In this document: piece after piece, positions 8,753 through 17,822 of the stretch | Numbering within the stretch: position 1 is the stretch's first letter | Layout of the letters: the number at the start of each line of letters is the position of its first letter | Assembly (NCBI RefSeq): GCF_018130065.1 | Contig: NZ_JAFCME010000012.1 | Location: 124,001 to 188,000, forward strand | DNA: 64,000 nucleotides | Direction: 5' to 3' | Origin: Bradyrhizobium sp. AUGA SZCCT0158 | GTDB taxonomy: Bacteria > Pseudomonadota > Alphaproteobacteria > Rhizobiales > Xanthobacteraceae | The notes under the pieces: model-generated | Seen by the model: only the letters and a program-made list of their open reading frames with translations | What the model was told of the DNA's origin: nothing | Databases searched by the model: none | Translations under genes and position numbers: made by a program

Positions 8753-10783
8753 TCAGGCCGCGCGCACCGAGTCGAGGAACTTGCCGACCTCTTGCTTGAG
8801 ACGGTTGCTGTCACCCGACAGCGATTGCGCGGCGGAGAGAACCTGCGTGGATGCGGAGCCGGTCTCGGAGGCGCCGCGCTGCACGTCGGTGATGTTGGAG
8901 GACACTTGCTGTGTGCCGTGAGCGGCCTGCTGCACGTTGCGGGAGATTTCCTGCGTCGCGGCGCCCTGCTCTTCCACGGCTGCGGCAATGGTCGAGGAGA
9001 TCTCCGACAGCTTTTCGATGGTGCCGCTGATTTCCTTGATCGCGTTCACGGAGTCCTGGGTCGCCGCCTGGATGCCTGATATCTGCTGGCCGATCTCGCC
9101 GGTGGCCTTGGAGGTCTGCTCGGCCAGCGCCTTCACTTCCGACGCCACGACCGCGAAGCCACGGCCGGCATCGCCGGCGCGCGCCGCTTCGATGGTGGCG
9201 TTGAGCGCCAGCAGGTTGGTCTGCTCGGCGATGGTGTTGATCAGTTCGACGACGTCGCCGATCCGGCTCGCGGCCTTCGACAATTGGCTGACGCGGTCGT
9301 TGGTGGTGCGGGCCTGCTCGACGGCCGCAGTGGCCATCCGCGCCGATTCCTGCACCTGGCGGCTGATCTCGTTGACCGAGGAGGACAACTCTTCGGTCGC
9401 TGATGCCACCGACTGCACGTTGGTGGAGGCTTCCTCGGAGGCCGCAGCCACCATCGTGGTCAGTTCCTGGGCGCGCTCGGCGTTCGACGTCAGCGTGCCG
9501 GCGGAGGCTTCCAGTTCGTTCGAGGCCGACGACACGGTCTCGACGATCTCGCCGACCGCCGTCTCGAACGTATCGGCGAGCTTGATCATGTCGTCCTTGC
9601 GCTGCCGGGCGGCGATCTGGTCCTGCTTGATCTTGGCCTCGGCTTCGTCGCGGGCCTTCTGCTCGGCATTCTCCCTGATGATCGTGACCGTCTTGGCGAG
9701 GTCGCCGATTTCGTCGCCGCGCCTGGCGCCGGGGATCACAACGTCGAGGTTACCGCCGGCCATCTCCCCCAGCGCACCGTTCAGGCGCATCATCGGGCGG
9801 GAGATCCCGAGGAAGGAAAACACCATCGATGCGAACAGCGCGATAATCACCACGATACCCATGGCGAGGCTGACCATGCTGGCTCGCTCGGTCTCGGCGG
9901 CGGCTTCCTCCTTCGATGTGGCGTAGTCCTTTCGCGCCACGTCGACCAGGCTGTCCATCTGCGTGCCCGCCTCCTGGGCAAATTTGACGGAGCGGTTGAC
10001 GACGATGTCTACCTTCAATTCCTCGGTCTTGACCGCTTCGTCATTGGCGGCCAGGAAGCGCTTGACGATCGAATCCAGCGAGCTGACCACGACCAGCAGA
10101 TCGCGGTCATCGGCCTCACCCCGCAACAGGTTGAAATTGGCCTTGAGCGCCGCCTGGGTCTTGGCGATCTGGGCGATCAGGCTGACATCGCCGGTGGCGC
10201 CCAGCCGCCACACCATGGCCCGCAGCGTGTTGACCTTGGCGTCGGCCATATGCAGCAGCTTTTCGATTTCGAGCTTGTTGTCGAGCTTGGCCAGCGCGGG
10301 TGACGCCAATTGGGTCTCGATCGCCTTGGTCCATTCAGCCGAAATCGCCGAGCGCTTGTCGATCACCGCGAGAAGATTGAGCTGCGTCTTCGCCAGCTCA
10401 TCGACGCCGGTCGTGTAGGAGTTCATCAGCGACCTGATTTTCTCCAGGCGCTGCTTGGTATCCGGCAGCGCCGCAATCGCCAGCGCGTCATCCAACGCCT
10501 TGGTTTGAGTGGCCTTCAACCGACTGAGGTCCGCCGCGTTCCTTTCGACGTCCGCGGCCTTCGTCGCCAGGCGGATGTTGCGCGCGGCAAGCTCGATCTG
10601 CCGTCCGTTCAGGTTAGCTGATATCGCGGCGTCGATGACCCGCTGCGAGCGGTCGGCGCGGCTGTTTGCCGCCTCGATCGCCCGTTCCGACATCATCTGG
10701 TTGGCCACCATGCCGCCCGCCAGCAATATGCCGACGGCGCCAGCCAGGCCCAGTTTATACCCGATGCGATTGAGCTTGATCAT
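8753..10783 (-). CDS. Methyl-accepting chemotaxis protein
   Basis: A 676-residue chemoreceptor: TM1 (LAGAVGILLAGGMVANQMM), a long helical periplasmic sensor (about 35-310), TM2 (SLAMGIVVIIALFASMVF), a HAMP linker, and a cytoplasmic signalling domain with the conserved hairpin tip motif NLLALNATIEAARAGDAG. The start was set at ATG 10783 (MIKLNRIGYK), because the upstream in-frame extension lacks any membrane or sensor feature. The signalling domain is nearly identical to that of the next receptor gene, while the sensors differ, so the pair likely arose by tandem duplication or gene conversion. The ligand is unknown. No che kinase genes are nearby, so it must report to a distant array. Confidence 0.92.
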   Translation of the reverse strand: MIKLNRIGYKLGLAGAVGILLAGGMVANQMMSERAIEAANSRADRSQRVIDAAISANLNGRQIELAARNIRLATKAADVERNAADLSRLKATQTKALDDALAIAALPDTKQRLEKIRSLMNSYTTGVDELAKTQLNLLAVIDKRSAISAEWTKAIETQLASPALAKLDNKLEIEKLLHMADAKVNTLRAMVWRLGATGDVSLIAQIAKTQAALKANFNLLRGEADDRDLLVVVSSLDSIVKRFLAANDEAVKTEELKVDIVVNRSVKFAQEAGTQMDSLVDVARKDYATSKEEAAAETERASMVSLAMGIVVIIALFASMVFSFLGISRPMMRLNGALGEMAGGNLDVVIPGARRGDEIGDLAKTVTIIRENAEQKARDEAEAKIKQDQIAARQRKDDMIKLADTFETAVGEIVETVSSASNELEASAGTLTSNAERAQELTTMVAAASEEASTNVQSVASATEELSSSVNEISRQVQESARMATAAVEQARTTNDRVSQLSKAASRIGDVVELINTIAEQTNLLALNATIEAARAGDAGRGFAVVASEVKALAEQTSKATGEIGQQISGIQAATQDSVNAIKEISGTIEKLSEISSTIAAAVEEQGAATQEISRNVQQAAHGTQQVSSNITDVQRGASETGSASTQVLSAAQSLSGDSNRLKQEVGKFLDSVRAA

Positions 10784-10935
10784 GTCAGCGAACCCCAAAT
10801 TTCCCCAAAACGCGCTGTCGGCGAACAGCGCGCGCGCCGTAAAGATGGTGCTCTTGTAAAGAACACTGGTTAATTTTAGCTCAGTAGCGAGTACCGAGCA
10901 GCCCAATCGGATTTCGCTGCTGAGTTGCAGAACGC

Positions 10936-10964
10936 AAAAGCCCGGCTCTGTTGGGAGCCGGGCT
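10936..10964 (-). terminator. Rho-independent terminator of the second chemoreceptor gene
   Basis: Perfect 10-base arms AGCCCGGCTC (10939-10948) and GAGCCGGGCT (10955-10964) flank a 6-base loop, with a T run on the minus strand after the stem. Its sequence resembles the terminator of the neighbouring chemoreceptor, in keeping with a shared origin. Confidence 0.82.
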
Positions 10965-10987
10965 CTTCGCCGGTGATCGGCCGGGCG

Positions 10988-12678
10988 TCAGGCTGCCCGG
11001 ACCGAATCCAGGAACTTGCCGACTTCGAGCTTGAGGCGGTTGCTGTCGCCGGACAGCGACCGCGCCGCCGACAGGACCTGCGAGGAGGCCGAGCCGGTTT
11101 CGCTCGCGCCGCGCTGCACGTCGGTGATGTTAGAGGAGACCTGCTGGGTGCCTTGCGCCGCCTGCTGCACGTTGCGCGAGATTTCCTGTGTCGCGGCACC
11201 CTGCTCTTCCACCGCGGCGGCGATGGTCGAGGAGATCTCCGACAGCCGCTCGATTGTGCCGCTGATTTCCTGGATTGCGTTGACCGACTCCTGGGTCGCG
11301 GCCTGGATGCCCGATATCTGCTGGCCGATCTCGCCGGTCGCCTTCGCGGTCTGCTCGGCCAGCGCCTTCACTTCCGACGCCACGACGGCGAAGCCGCGGC
11401 CGGCTTCGCCGGCGCGCGCCGCCTCGATGGTGGCATTGAGCGCCAGCAAATTGGTCTGGCCTGCGATGGTGTTGATCAATTCGACGACGTCGCCGATCCG
11501 GCTCGCCGCCTTCGACAATTCGCTGACCCGGTCGTTGGTGACGCGGGCTTGGCCGACAGCGTCGGTCGCCATGCGCGCCGATTCCTGCACCTGGCGGCTG
11601 ATCTCGTTGACCGATGACGACAGTTCTTCGGTCGCCGACGCCACCGACTGCACGTTGGTGGAAGCTTCCTCGGAGGCCGCAGCCACCGCTGTCGTCAGCG
11701 ACTGTGAACGCTCGGCGGTCGCCGACAGTGTGCCGGCCGAGGCTTCGAGCTGCGTCGAAGCTGCGGACACGGTCTGAACGATCTCGCCGATGACAGATTC
11801 GAAATTGCGGGTGATGCCGTCGACCCGGCGGCCGCGCTCGATCTTGGCTTCGGCGTCGAGGGCCGCGGCCTCGTCGGCGGCTTTCTTCGCGATCAGCGCC
11901 TGCTTGAACACCTGCAAGGTGTCTGCCATGGCGCCGATTTCGGTCTTCTCAGCCTGATGCGGAACTTCCGCGCTGAGGTCGCCGTTGCCCAGCGCCTGCA
12001 TCGGGGTGACGATGGAAGCGATGCCGGTTGAGACGTCGCGAACCAGATAGATACTGACGGCAATACCGATGATGACGGAGACGCCGAGGATCACGGCCAG
12101 CATCATGAAGGCGGACGCGTAGCTGCCAGACGCATCCTGGGCCGCCTTGTCGGCACCGGCGTTGTTGAGGTCGATGTCCTTGCGCAGGACGGCGTCGGCC
12201 TCGAGCCCGATCTTGTTGACGGTCTTGGAGTTCAATTCATGCGCCTCTGCTGGAAATTGCCGGCGGCCGCGCGCGACAGCGCCATCACTTCCTGTGTACC
12301 CGCCTTGTACTTGTCCCAGAGATCGGACCATTCCTTGTACAGCGCACGCTCCTCCGGAGAGGTGATCATGGGCTCGTAGAGGGCACGGATCTTGGTGTTG
12401 CTCTCGACCACGCTCGCCAGGGTCTTTTCCTGCGCCAGCTTTCCTTCCAGCGTTCCGACCAGCATGTGCTCGCGGATCACATTGCGGTAGGTAATGACGC
12501 CGGCGCGCAGGTCACCCAGCACCCGGACGCTCGGCATCCAGCTGGTCGCGATGTCGACGGTGTTGGCGTTGATAGCCCGCATGTTGCGGACGGCCAGCAG
12601 GCCCATGCCCGTCATCGCGACCAGCAGGAAGGCGACGACGGTGATGATTTTGGCGCGGATCGAGTACTTCGCGAGCAT
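10988..12678 (-). pseudogene. Methyl-accepting chemotaxis protein, interrupted by a one-base frameshift
   Basis: Two overlapping frames together make one normal receptor of about 563 residues. The first frame (12678 to 12232) encodes TM1 (IITVVAFLLVAMTGMGLLAV) and most of a four-helix-bundle sensor, then stops at MN. The second frame (from about 12270 to 10988) resumes with PAEAHELNSKTVNKIG, TM2, HAMP and the full signalling domain with NLLALNATIEAARAGEAG. Adding one base near 12253-12259, for example an extra A in CAATTT, restores one frame. It could be a real loss-of-function mutation or a sequencing error at a short homopolymer. All other motifs are intact, which argues that the lesion is recent or artefactual. 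No classical slippery heptamer is present. Confidence 0.85.
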
Positions 12679-12864
12679 TGGTTTGGAATCTCTTGGTTTT
12701 GGGCGCGGGAGACGCGCCGATTGCGACGAGGCGGTGAGTCATTCGGGCGGAAGGACGCCTTGCACGCAGCAGAATCTTATTCGTTCTCAGGTTGTGTTAA
12801 TTTGGCGCACCGTAAAAATACGGTACGCGACAGAAGTCTTTGAGAAATGAATGGCGTAGGACGA

Positions 12865-14142
12865 TCAGCGCATCAGCTTGAGTGCGTCGGAAAAGAATTC
12901 GGCGCCGCCGAAATTGCCCGATTTAAGTGCAAGCAGCATCTCGCCATTTTTCGCGCCCACCGCGCGCAGAACCGGCACGCCTGCAGCGATTTCCGCGCCG
13001 ACGAGGAAGCCGGGAATCCCCAGCCGATCGACCACGGCGCCTGAAGTTTCACCACCTGCGACGACCAACCGGCGCACGCCGGACTGCACCAATCCGTTTG
13101 CGATGTCGGCCATCGCCTGCTCGATGGCATGTCCGGCTGCATCGCGGCCATGCCGGGATTGCAGGGCTGCAACCTGATCCGGCGTCGAGCTGCTCGCGAT
13201 CAGCAGCGGGCCGTCACCGATTCGCTCCTTTGCCCACGCCAACGCACGTCGCGCTTCGTCGGGACCCGCGACGACGCGGTCGGGATCGAGATGCAGAACC
13301 GGCATCGCCTTTTCGGCATTGGCAATCTGCAGCAAGGTTGCCTGCGAACAGCTGCCGGCCAGGCACGCCGCCGGTCCGCCGACCGGCGCATCGGCGTTCG
13401 CCTCTGCCACGTTGGATCTGACCTTGCCGGAAGCGACCAACGCCCGCGCGAGGCCGAGCCCGATGCCGGAGGCGCCGACCGACAGTCGATGATCCAGCGC
13501 GACGTTGCCGATGGTTTCCAGATCGCGGTCGAACACCGCGTCGATGACGGCCGCGCCAATGCCTTTGCCGGCGAGATCGGCAAGACGCGCGCGGACGGAA
13601 GCTTCCCCGCGCGCGAGCGTCGCAAGGTCGACCAGTCCGACTTTCGTCTGGCTCTGGCGCGCCAGCACCCGCACCAGATTGGAATCATGCATCGGGTTGA
13701 GCGGATGATCCTTCAGCGGGCTTTCGTTCAGCGGCACGGCGCCGACGAACAGATTGCCCTGATAGACGGTGCGGCCGGTTTCCGGAAACGCCGGCGTCAC
13801 CAGCACGATGGCATCGCCGGAGTCAGCGCACAGCGCATCCATCACGGGACCGATATTGCCGGCGTCGGTGGAATCGAAGGTCGAGCAGATCTTGAACAGC
13901 ACATGATCAGCGCCACGGCCGCGCAGCCATTTTTCTGCTGACCGCGATCTGGTGACGGCCAAGCCCGCCTCGATCGAGCGGCTTTTGAGCGACACCACGA
14001 CCGCGTCGACCTCCGGCAGCGCGAGATCGTCAGAGGGCACGCCGATGGTCTGCACCGTGCGCAGGCCGCAGCGCGTCAGCGTGTTCGCGAGGTCGGAGGC
14101 TCCGGTGTAGTCGTCGGCGATGCAGCCCAAAGACAGTTTCAC
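12865..14142 (-). CDS. otnK: 3-oxo-tetronate kinase (four-carbon acid sugar kinase)
   Basis: A 425-residue member of the four-carbon acid sugar kinase family (formerly DUF1537). The N-terminal motif GCIADDYTGASDLAN is the family's substrate-binding signature, and the C-terminal GGETSGAVVDRLGI segment belongs to its nucleotide-binding domain. It phosphorylates 3-oxo-tetronate at C4 before decarboxylation. Its ATG overlaps the stop of the isomerase gene by four bases (ATGA), so both are in one operon with the upstream threonate-type dehydrogenase. With the divergent aldolase-type decarboxylase, the pathway is complete. The exact acid sugar (threonate, erythronate or another) cannot be told from sequence. 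Confidence 0.9.
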   Translation of the reverse strand: MKLSLGCIADDYTGASDLANTLTRCGLRTVQTIGVPSDDLALPEVDAVVVSLKSRSIEAGLAVTRSRSAEKWLRGRGADHVLFKICSTFDSTDAGNIGPVMDALCADSGDAIVLVTPAFPETGRTVYQGNLFVGAVPLNESPLKDHPLNPMHDSNLVRVLARQSQTKVGLVDLATLARGEASVRARLADLAGKGIGAAVIDAVFDRDLETIGNVALDHRLSVGASGIGLGLARALVASGKVRSNVAEANADAPVGGPAACLAGSCSQATLLQIANAEKAMPVLHLDPDRVVAGPDEARRALAWAKERIGDGPLLIASSSTPDQVAALQSRHGRDAAGHAIEQAMADIANGLVQSGVRRLVVAGGETSGAVVDRLGIPGFLVGAEIAAGVPVLRAVGAKNGEMLLALKSGNFGGAEFFSDALKLMR

Positions 14143-14921
14143 GATTTTGCTCCGGCGTAGGGTTTGAACCAGCCGAGGCCGTCGGTGGTGTTGCCGCGCG
14201 GGTTGTATTCGCAGCCGACAAAGCCGCCATAGCCAAGCCGGTCGAGCTCAGCGAACAGGAACGGATAGTTCAGCTCCTCGCCGTCGGGTTCGTTGCGCGA
14301 GGGAATGCTGGCGATCTGGATATGGCCTGTTATCGGCATCATCTCGCGCAGCCGCATGGTGACGTCGCCATGGATGATCTGGCAGTGGTAGATGTCGAAC
14401 TGCAATTTCAGGTTGGGAATCTTCAACTCGGTGATCAGATCGCGCGCGAACAGGAAGTCGTTGAGGAAGTAACCCGGCACGTTGCGCGAATTGATCGGCT
14501 CGATCACCACGTCGAGGCCATGTGGCGCGAAGAACTCGGCCGCCCACGCTATTGACTTATAGAACGCTTCCACCGCCTTGCGGTCGCCGCGGTCGGCAAT
14601 CCCCGCCATCAGATGCAGCCGCTTGACGCCGGTCGCCTGCGCATAGGGTAGCGCGGTCTGCAGGCTCTTCTTGAGATCTTCAAAACGTTCCGGCAGCGCC
14701 GCGAATCCCTTTTCGCCGGCGTTCCAGTCGCCCGGCGGTAGGTTGAACAGCGCCTGCGTCAACCCGGCGCCCTTGAGCCGCGAGCCTACCTCGTCGGCCG
14801 GGTACTCGTAGGGAAACAGGAATTCCACGGCGGTGAAGCCGGCTTTCGCGGCGGCGTCGAAGCGATCGAGGAACGGGACCTCGTTGAACATCATGGTGAG
14901 ATTGGCGGCAAAGCGGGGCAT
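14139..14921 (-). CDS. otnI: 2-oxo-tetronate isomerase (hydroxypyruvate isomerase-like)
   Basis: A 260-residue TIM-barrel isomerase of the Hyi/OtnI group. It shows the family strands MPRFAANLTMMFNE, VVIEPINSRNVPGYFL (metal-ligand glutamate) and LKLQFDIYHCQIIHGD, and the late GFVGCEYNPRGNT motif with a second glutamate. It would convert 2-oxo-tetronate to 3-oxo-tetronate, between the dehydrogenase and kinase steps. It lies 22 bases after the dehydrogenase gene and overlaps the kinase start by four bases. Without context, hydroxypyruvate isomerase would be the alternative name; the neighbours favour OtnI. Confidence 0.88.
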   Translation of the reverse strand: MPRFAANLTMMFNEVPFLDRFDAAAKAGFTAVEFLFPYEYPADEVGSRLKGAGLTQALFNLPPGDWNAGEKGFAALPERFEDLKKSLQTALPYAQATGVKRLHLMAGIADRGDRKAVEAFYKSIAWAAEFFAPHGLDVVIEPINSRNVPGYFLNDFLFARDLITELKIPNLKLQFDIYHCQIIHGDVTMRLREMMPITGHIQIASIPSRNEPDGEELNYPFLFAELDRLGYGGFVGCEYNPRGNTTDGLGWFKPYAGAKS

Positions 14922-14943
14922 GTGCTGTCCTCTTCCTGCTTAA

Positions 14944-15858
14944 TTACTTCGGCTCACCCGGCAGATGCGTGCCGGTGACGCGGGCATACATCCGCGCCAC
15001 TGAGGCGTCGTCGTCGCGGCCCATGCCGGAGGCCGCCGTCATCAGGAACATCTGCAACGCCGCGGCGGCGACCGGCACCGGAAATTTCGCCGAGCGCGCC
15101 ATGTCCTGGATGATGCCGAGGTCTTTGACGAAAATCTCCACCGCACTGCGCGGCGCGTAGTCGCCGTCGAGCACATGCGGCATCCGGTTCTCGAACATCC
15201 AGGAATTGCCGGCGGAGGCTGTGATCACCTCATAGACCTTTTTGATGTCGAGGCCCTGCTTGGCGGCAAACGTGATCGCTTCGGAAGCTGCGGCGATGTG
15301 CACGCCGGCCAATAGCTGGTTGATCATCTTGAACGCCGCGCCCTGCCCGGCGGCATCGCCAAGTTCATAAAGTTTTGCCGCCATCGCATCCAGCGCCGGG
15401 CGTGCCTTGGCGAACGCGGCCGCACTGCCCGAGGCCAGGATGGTGAGTTCGCCCTGCGCCGCGCGCTGCGCGCCGCCGGAGATCGGGGCATCGAGATAAA
15501 GCCGTCCCGTCGCCTCCAGCTGTTTGGCCAGCCGCCGGGCTACATCGGGGTCCATGGTGGCGGAGGAGATGAACACCGCGCCCTTGGCCAGGGTCTCCGC
15601 AACGCCGTCAGCGCCAAACAGGATGGCTTCGGTTTGCGCGGCATTGACGACGACGCTGACGACGATATCGGCCGCCTTGGCAGCTTCCGCCGGGGTTTTG
15701 GCACCGTGGCCGCCATCGGCCACGAAGCGCGCGACGGACTCGGCCGAGACATCGCACCCGGTCACCTCGAACCCGGCGCGGCGCAGCGAGGTGGCCATGC
15801 CAAAGCCCATCGAGCCCAGCCCGATGACGGCGGCGCGCGGTTTTGCGGATTCTGGCAT
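14944..15858 (-). CDS. ltnD: L-threonate dehydrogenase-like NAD-dependent dehydrogenase
   Basis: A 304-residue beta-hydroxyacid dehydrogenase. Near the N-terminus is the Rossmann motif AVIGLGSMGFGMATSL, then the substrate-binding motif DAPISGGAQRAAQGELTI (about 122-139). The catalytic lysine lies in GAAFKMINQLLAGVH, and the all-helical C-terminal dimerisation domain is complete. It would oxidise a four-carbon aldonate such as L-threonate or D-erythronate at C2. The ATG at 15858 was chosen over an upstream in-frame start because the extra residues are low-complexity basic sequence ahead of the Rossmann strand. It is the first gene of the leftward operon, 22 bases before otnI. Confidence 0.87.
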   Translation of the reverse strand: MPESAKPRAAVIGLGSMGFGMATSLRRAGFEVTGCDVSAESVARFVADGGHGAKTPAEAAKAADIVVSVVVNAAQTEAILFGADGVAETLAKGAVFISSATMDPDVARRLAKQLEATGRLYLDAPISGGAQRAAQGELTILASGSAAAFAKARPALDAMAAKLYELGDAAGQGAAFKMINQLLAGVHIAAASEAITFAAKQGLDIKKVYEVITASAGNSWMFENRMPHVLDGDYAPRSAVEIFVKDLGIIQDMARSAKFPVPVAAAALQMFLMTAASGMGRDDDASVARMYARVTGTHLPGEPK

Positions 15859-15971
15859 TGTGGCGTTTCCTTGTGCTCTTGGAGTCTGACCCTTGCGGCT
15901 TTGCCTCTGGGTATCACGGCTTGGCCGCGCTGCCAAAGCGTGAGAAAAGACGGAGGAACAGGGTTTTATCC
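15859..15971. promoter_or_regulatory. Divergent promoter region of the 3-oxo-tetronate genes
   Basis: These 113 bases separate the leftward ltnD-otnI-otnK unit from the rightward otnC unit, so both promoters must lie here. A short inverted repeat, TTGGC (15921-15925) with GCCAA (15932-15936), is a possible operator half-site pair. No regulator gene sits in the cluster, so the controlling protein is unknown. Confidence 0.35.
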
Positions 15972-16628
15972 ATGAGCCAAACCAGAATTCGCGAGGAAAT
16001 CTGCCGTCTCGGCCGCTCGCTGTTCGAGCGCGGGCTGACGCCGGGCTCCTCGGGCAATATCAGCGTCAGGCTCGACGATGGCGGCTGGCTGGTGACCCCG
16101 ACCAACGCCTCGCTCGGCTCGCTCGATCCCAACAGGATGTCGCGGTTAGGGCCCGACGGCAAGCTGGTGTCCGGCGACGCCCCGACCAAGGAAGTGCCGC
16201 TGCACACCGCCCTCTATCAAACCCGCAGCGCTGCGCGCGCCGTGGTGCACCTGCACTCGACCCATTCGGTGGCGCTGTCGATGCTGCCGGAGATCGATCC
16301 CCGCGCCGCATTACCGCCGATGACGCCCTATTACCTGATGAAATGCGGCCACACCGCATTGGTGCCGTATTTCCGGCCCGGCGATCCCGCGGTGGCGGAC
16401 GCGATCAAGGGGCTCGCCGGAAAGTATTCATCCGTGCTGCTCGCCAACCACGGCCCGGTGGTTTCAGGCGACACGCTGGAAGCGGCGGTGTTCGCGATCG
16501 AGGAACTGGAAGAGACGGCGAAACTGTATCTGCTGCTGCGCGGGTTGAACCCGCGATATCTGTCGCCGGAACAGGTCAAGGATTTGACTAAAACGTTTGG
16601 ATTGACGCTGCCGGACCACAATCACTGA
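15972..16628 (+). CDS. otnC: 3-oxo-tetronate 4-phosphate decarboxylase (class II aldolase/adducin family)
   Basis: A 218-residue class II aldolase-fold enzyme. Near the N-terminus is GLTPGSSGNISVR, the phosphate-binding segment, followed by the metal-binding HLHSTHS near residue 94 and the later VLLANHGPVV with the third histidine. In this pathway it decarboxylates 3-oxo-tetronate 4-phosphate to dihydroxyacetone phosphate. The ATG at 15972 matches the family start; a GGAGG lies about 15 bases upstream, farther than usual, so initiation may be weak. It is transcribed away from the rest of the pathway and is followed 19 bases later by a small secreted protein gene. Confidence 0.88.
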   Translation: MSQTRIREEICRLGRSLFERGLTPGSSGNISVRLDDGGWLVTPTNASLGSLDPNRMSRLGPDGKLVSGDAPTKEVPLHTALYQTRSAARAVVHLHSTHSVALSMLPEIDPRAALPPMTPYYLMKCGHTALVPYFRPGDPAVADAIKGLAGKYSSVLLANHGPVVSGDTLEAAVFAIEELEETAKLYLLLRGLNPRYLSPEQVKDLTKTFGLTLPDHNH

Positions 16629-16647
16629 TCTTTTGCGGAGGACGCAC

Positions 16648-16914
16648 ATGTTCAAATACATCGGTTTCGCCTTCGGAGTTCTGTTCTTGAGCGGTTGGAC
16701 TGGATCGACCGCGCAGGCCCAAGAGACCGTGCAAAGCATGCTGGCCGCCCAGATCCGCACGCAGGGTTTTTCCTGCGACAAGGCGCTCGGCGCGAAAAAG
16801 GACGCCAAGCGCTCGAAGCCAGACCGCGAAGTGTGGGTTCTCAGGTGCAGCAATGCGAACTACCGCGTCGGCCGCGCGCCTGATATGGCGGCGAAGGTCG
16901 AGGTTATCCGGTAG
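16648..16914 (+). CDS. Small periplasmic hypothetical protein
   Basis: An 88-residue protein with a signal peptide (YIGFAFGVLFLSGWTG, then AQAQ as a likely cleavage site). The mature part has two cysteines, in GFSCDKAL and VLRCSNAN, well placed for one disulfide, and ends in a short basic beta-rich tail. The ATG at 16648 follows GCGGAGGAC, a good ribosome-binding site. It is probably cotranscribed with otnC, but nothing links it to sugar acid use; many alphaproteobacterial genomes carry similar short exported proteins of unknown role. Confidence 0.7.
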   Translation: MFKYIGFAFGVLFLSGWTGSTAQAQETVQSMLAAQIRTQGFSCDKALGAKKDAKRSKPDREVWVLRCSNANYRVGRAPDMAAKVEVIR

Positions 16915-16918
16915 GTCC

Positions 16919-17001
16919 GTAGGGTGGGTTAGGCGAAGCCGTAACCCACCTCTTTCGTCGAGAGCGAACGGTGGATTACGCCTTCGGCTAAACCGCCCTA
17001 C
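16919..17001. repeat. Dispersed palindrome with GTAGGGTGGGTT arms
   Basis: An imperfect inverted repeat of about 32-base arms: the left begins GTAGGGTGGGTTAGGCGAAG and the right is its near complement ending CCGCCCTAC. This is a widespread rhizobial intergenic palindrome type. It may end the otnC transcript. Confidence 0.65.
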
Positions 17002-17015
17002 AAACTCCACTACCT

Positions 17016-17098
17016 CGTCATTGCGAGCGCAGCGAAGCAATCCATCGGGCGGCGAAGCAAGTATGGATTGCTTCGTCGCTACGCTCCTCGCAATGACG
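17016..17098. repeat. CGTCATTGCGAG palindrome, copy 1 of 3
   Basis: Begins CGTCATTGCGAGCGCAGCG and ends with its near complement, CTCGCAATGACG, around a short centre. Two more copies lie at 39329-39407 and 53037-53153. All three are intergenic, as expected for a dispersed palindromic family. Confidence 0.8.
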
Positions 17099-17117
17099 GC
17101 TTGATGACGATCCCGGC

Positions 17118-17822
17118 CTAAAGCCCCAGATACGCCTTCCTTACATCCGGATTGGTCCGGATCTCCGCGGCGCTGCCCTGCATCAGCACGCGACCGGTTT
17201 GCAGGATGTAGGCGCGGTCGGCGATTTCGAGGCACTCCGCCATTCGCTGCTCGACGATCAAGACGGTCATCCCGGTGTCGCGGATGCGCTTCACCGCCTG
17301 AAAGATTTCATCGACCAGTTTCGGCATGATGCCTTGCGAGGGCTCGTCGAGCATCAACAGCCGCGGCCGCGTCATCAGCGCGCGGCCAATCGCCAGCATC
17401 TGCTGCTCACCGCCGGAGAGCGTTTCGGCGCGCTGATCCAGCCGCTCCGACAGCCGAGGGAACAGCTTGAACACCAGATCCAGCGGCGCTTCGCGGTCGG
17501 CCTCGCCGCGATAGAGGTAACTGCCGAGCCGCAGATTGTCGCGCACCGAGAGCCGCGGAAACAGCCGGCGGTTTTCCGGCACATAGGCGATGCCGCGCGA
17601 GGTAATGACATGCTGCGCCAGGCCGTCGATCCGCTCGCCGTCGAAGGTGACGGTGCCGGAACGCGGCCGCTCCGCGCCGGCGATCGATTTCAAAAGCGTC
17701 GACTTGCCGGCCCCATTGGCGCCGGCGACGCAGACGACTTCGCCCTTGGCGACATCGATCGTGACCGCCGAGATCGCGACCAGCCCCTGATAGGCGGTGG
17801 TGACTTCATGCACCGACAGCAT
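17118..17822 (-). CDS. livF: Branched-chain amino acid-type ABC transporter ATP-binding protein LivF
   Basis: A 234-residue ATPase with Walker A GANGAGKST, signature LSGGEQQMLAIGRAL and Walker B LLMLDEPSQG, in the order and length of LivF. With LivG it powers import through the LivH/LivM channel. Its start overlaps the end of livG by 17 bases, so it is the last gene of the leftward operon hydro-lyase-livK-H-M-G-F. The gap after it is filled by two palindromic repeats. Substrate identity is set by the binding protein, not by this subunit. Confidence 0.93.
   Translation of the reverse strand: MLSVHEVTTAYQGLVAISAVTIDVAKGEVVCVAGANGAGKSTLLKSIAGAERPRSGTVTFDGERIDGLAQHVITSRGIAYVPENRRLFPRLSVRDNLRLGSYLYRGEADREAPLDLVFKLFPRLSERLDQRAETLSGGEQQMLAIGRALMTRPRLLMLDEPSQGIMPKLVDEIFQAVKRIRDTGMTVLIVEQRMAECLEIADRAYILQTGRVLMQGSAAEIRTNPDVRKAYLGL

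Noticed and set aside
12232..12331. Programmed ribosomal frameshift in the chemoreceptor
   Set aside because: No classical slippery heptamer or following pseudoknot was seen; a simple one-base indel explains the data better.
16919..17098. Possible CRISPR-like or insertion-sequence array
   Set aside because: The repeats are two different palindromes, not direct repeats with spacers, and no transposase or cas gene is near.
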